The notes beneath the pieces are model-generated. The model was not told the origin of the DNA, ran no database searches, and was given only the letters and a program-made list of their open reading frames with translations. A stretch of 14,308 bases of DNA from 1XD8-76 sp051880335. Lineage in GTDB: Bacteria; Bacillota; Clostridia; Lachnospirales; Lachnospiraceae. The stretch covers positions 1 through 14,308 of the forward strand of contig JBJENT010000125.1 in assembly GCA_051880335.1 (NCBI GenBank), given 5' to 3'. A program made the position numbers and the translations under genes. Positions 14,017-14,308 of this stretch are shown here, one piece after another. How positions within the stretch are numbered: position 1 is the stretch's first letter; each line of letters begins with the position of its first letter.

Positions 14017-14229
14017 TTGAACAGGGCATATCAGTTCAGAATCTATCCCAATAAAGAGCAGGAAAACCTACTGTCCAGAACCTTTGGATGCTGCAGGTGC
14101 GGAAGGGTGAAAAAGGAACTGAAGCTTTCAGAGCGCATATACCGGTGCGAGTGCGGAAGTGTCATGGACAGGGATAAAAATGCGGCAGTGAACATCCGTG
14201 AGGAAGCAAGGAGAATGCTGACTGCATAG
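14017..14229 (+). pseudogene. tnpB: TnpB (IS605 OrfB) remnant with internal deletion
   Basis: From the TTG at 14017, preceded by G9 (14002-14010), the frame gives 70 residues; intact TnpB is about 350-400. Residues 1-25 (LNRAYQFRIYPNKEQENLLS...TFGC) are the TnpB N-terminus. Residues 25-60 jump directly to the C-terminal zinc ribbon and last RuvC motif (C25-x-x-C28-G, LKLSERIYRC44-E-C46-G, then DRDKNAAVNI with D51/D53). RuvC motifs I and II and the bulk of the RNA-binding region are missing, so nuclease activity is impossible. The junction near 14090-14103 keeps the frame. An upstream TTG at 13915 would extend the frame by 34 residues, but those are not TnpB-like, so 14017 is the better start. 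Whether the short protein is made is unknown. Confidence 0.85.
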
Positions 14230-14308
14230 GCAGGAAGCAGGGAAAAACAAGTCCGCATGCGGACAAAGGAAATAGAAATGCCCGTAACCGGGCAGAAACA
14301 ATCGCGGG
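14230..14308 (+). ncRNA. Start of omega-RNA-like / right-end region (partial)
   Basis: Immediately after the tnpB stop are two compact hairpins: the perfect palindrome GTCCGCATGCGGAC (14251-14264) and GCCCG-TAAC-CGGGC (14280-14293), followed by AGAAACAATCGCGGG. In IS605-type elements the structured omega/reRNA that guides TnpB is encoded here and ends at the right end. The window stops before the terminal hairpin and any guide, so this is partial and inferred by position and structure. Confidence 0.45.

Larger units (their letters stand above)
13880..14308 (+). mobile_element. IS200/IS605-type element, internally deleted, right edge cut by the window
   Basis: This stretch has an end-type hairpin (13887-13909), a promoter, a TnpB frame missing its middle, and hairpins after the tnpB stop. 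No TnpA (Y1 transposase) gene is present, so it is of the tnpB-only (IS1341-like) kind or a non-autonomous derivative. The left boundary is inferred and the right end lies outside the window. Confidence 0.65.

Overview
The window looks like a chromosomal segment from a Gram-positive anaerobe of the Clostridia, most likely a Lachnospiraceae member. The evidence is strong GGAGG-type ribosome binding sites, SigA-like promoters, a tRNA without an encoded CCA tail, a large single-chain PurL of the type found in Clostridia, and IS605-type TnpB sequence. The species assignment is inference.

Layout: (1) Positions 1-641, minus strand, hold an almost complete haemolysin III/PAQR-like membrane protein gene cut by the left edge. 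(2) Positions 642-1830 hold no convincing protein gene. They carry the promoter of that gene, an array of three TACTGC...GCAGTA hairpins, a 30-bp tandem duplication, a bidirectional terminator, a tRNA-Trp gene (minus) with a repeat-containing leader, A-rich tandem repeats and a second terminator. (3) Positions 1831-4110, minus strand, hold a 759-residue protein with an N-terminal cyclic-nucleotide-binding-like fold, no visible DNA-binding domain and a long unrecognised C-terminal part. (4) Divergently, 4289-5360 hold a small DUF6508-like protein and a TetR-family regulator. (5) Positions 5435-13700 hold the metabolic core: purL, carA and carB. (6) From about 13880 to the right edge lie remains of an IS200/IS605-type element: an end-type hairpin, a promoter with a LexA/SOS-box-like palindrome over its -35, a TnpB reading frame with the nuclease core deleted, and the start of an omega-RNA-like tail.

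The core genes share a theme: PurL and CarA are both class I glutamine amidotransferases. PurL makes FGAM in purine synthesis. CarA passes ammonia to CarB, which makes carbamoyl phosphate for pyrimidines and arginine. carA and carB overlap by one base and are surely co-transcribed. carA is separated from purL by a hairpin and a possible promoter. The TetR gene directly upstream of purL is a candidate local regulator, but nothing in the sequence proves it.

No CRISPR array, rRNA or complete mobile element is visible. The best candidates for undescribed biology are the 759-residue protein, the GGCAGTA/TACTGCC hairpin array, and the SOS-like box on the remnant transposon promoter.
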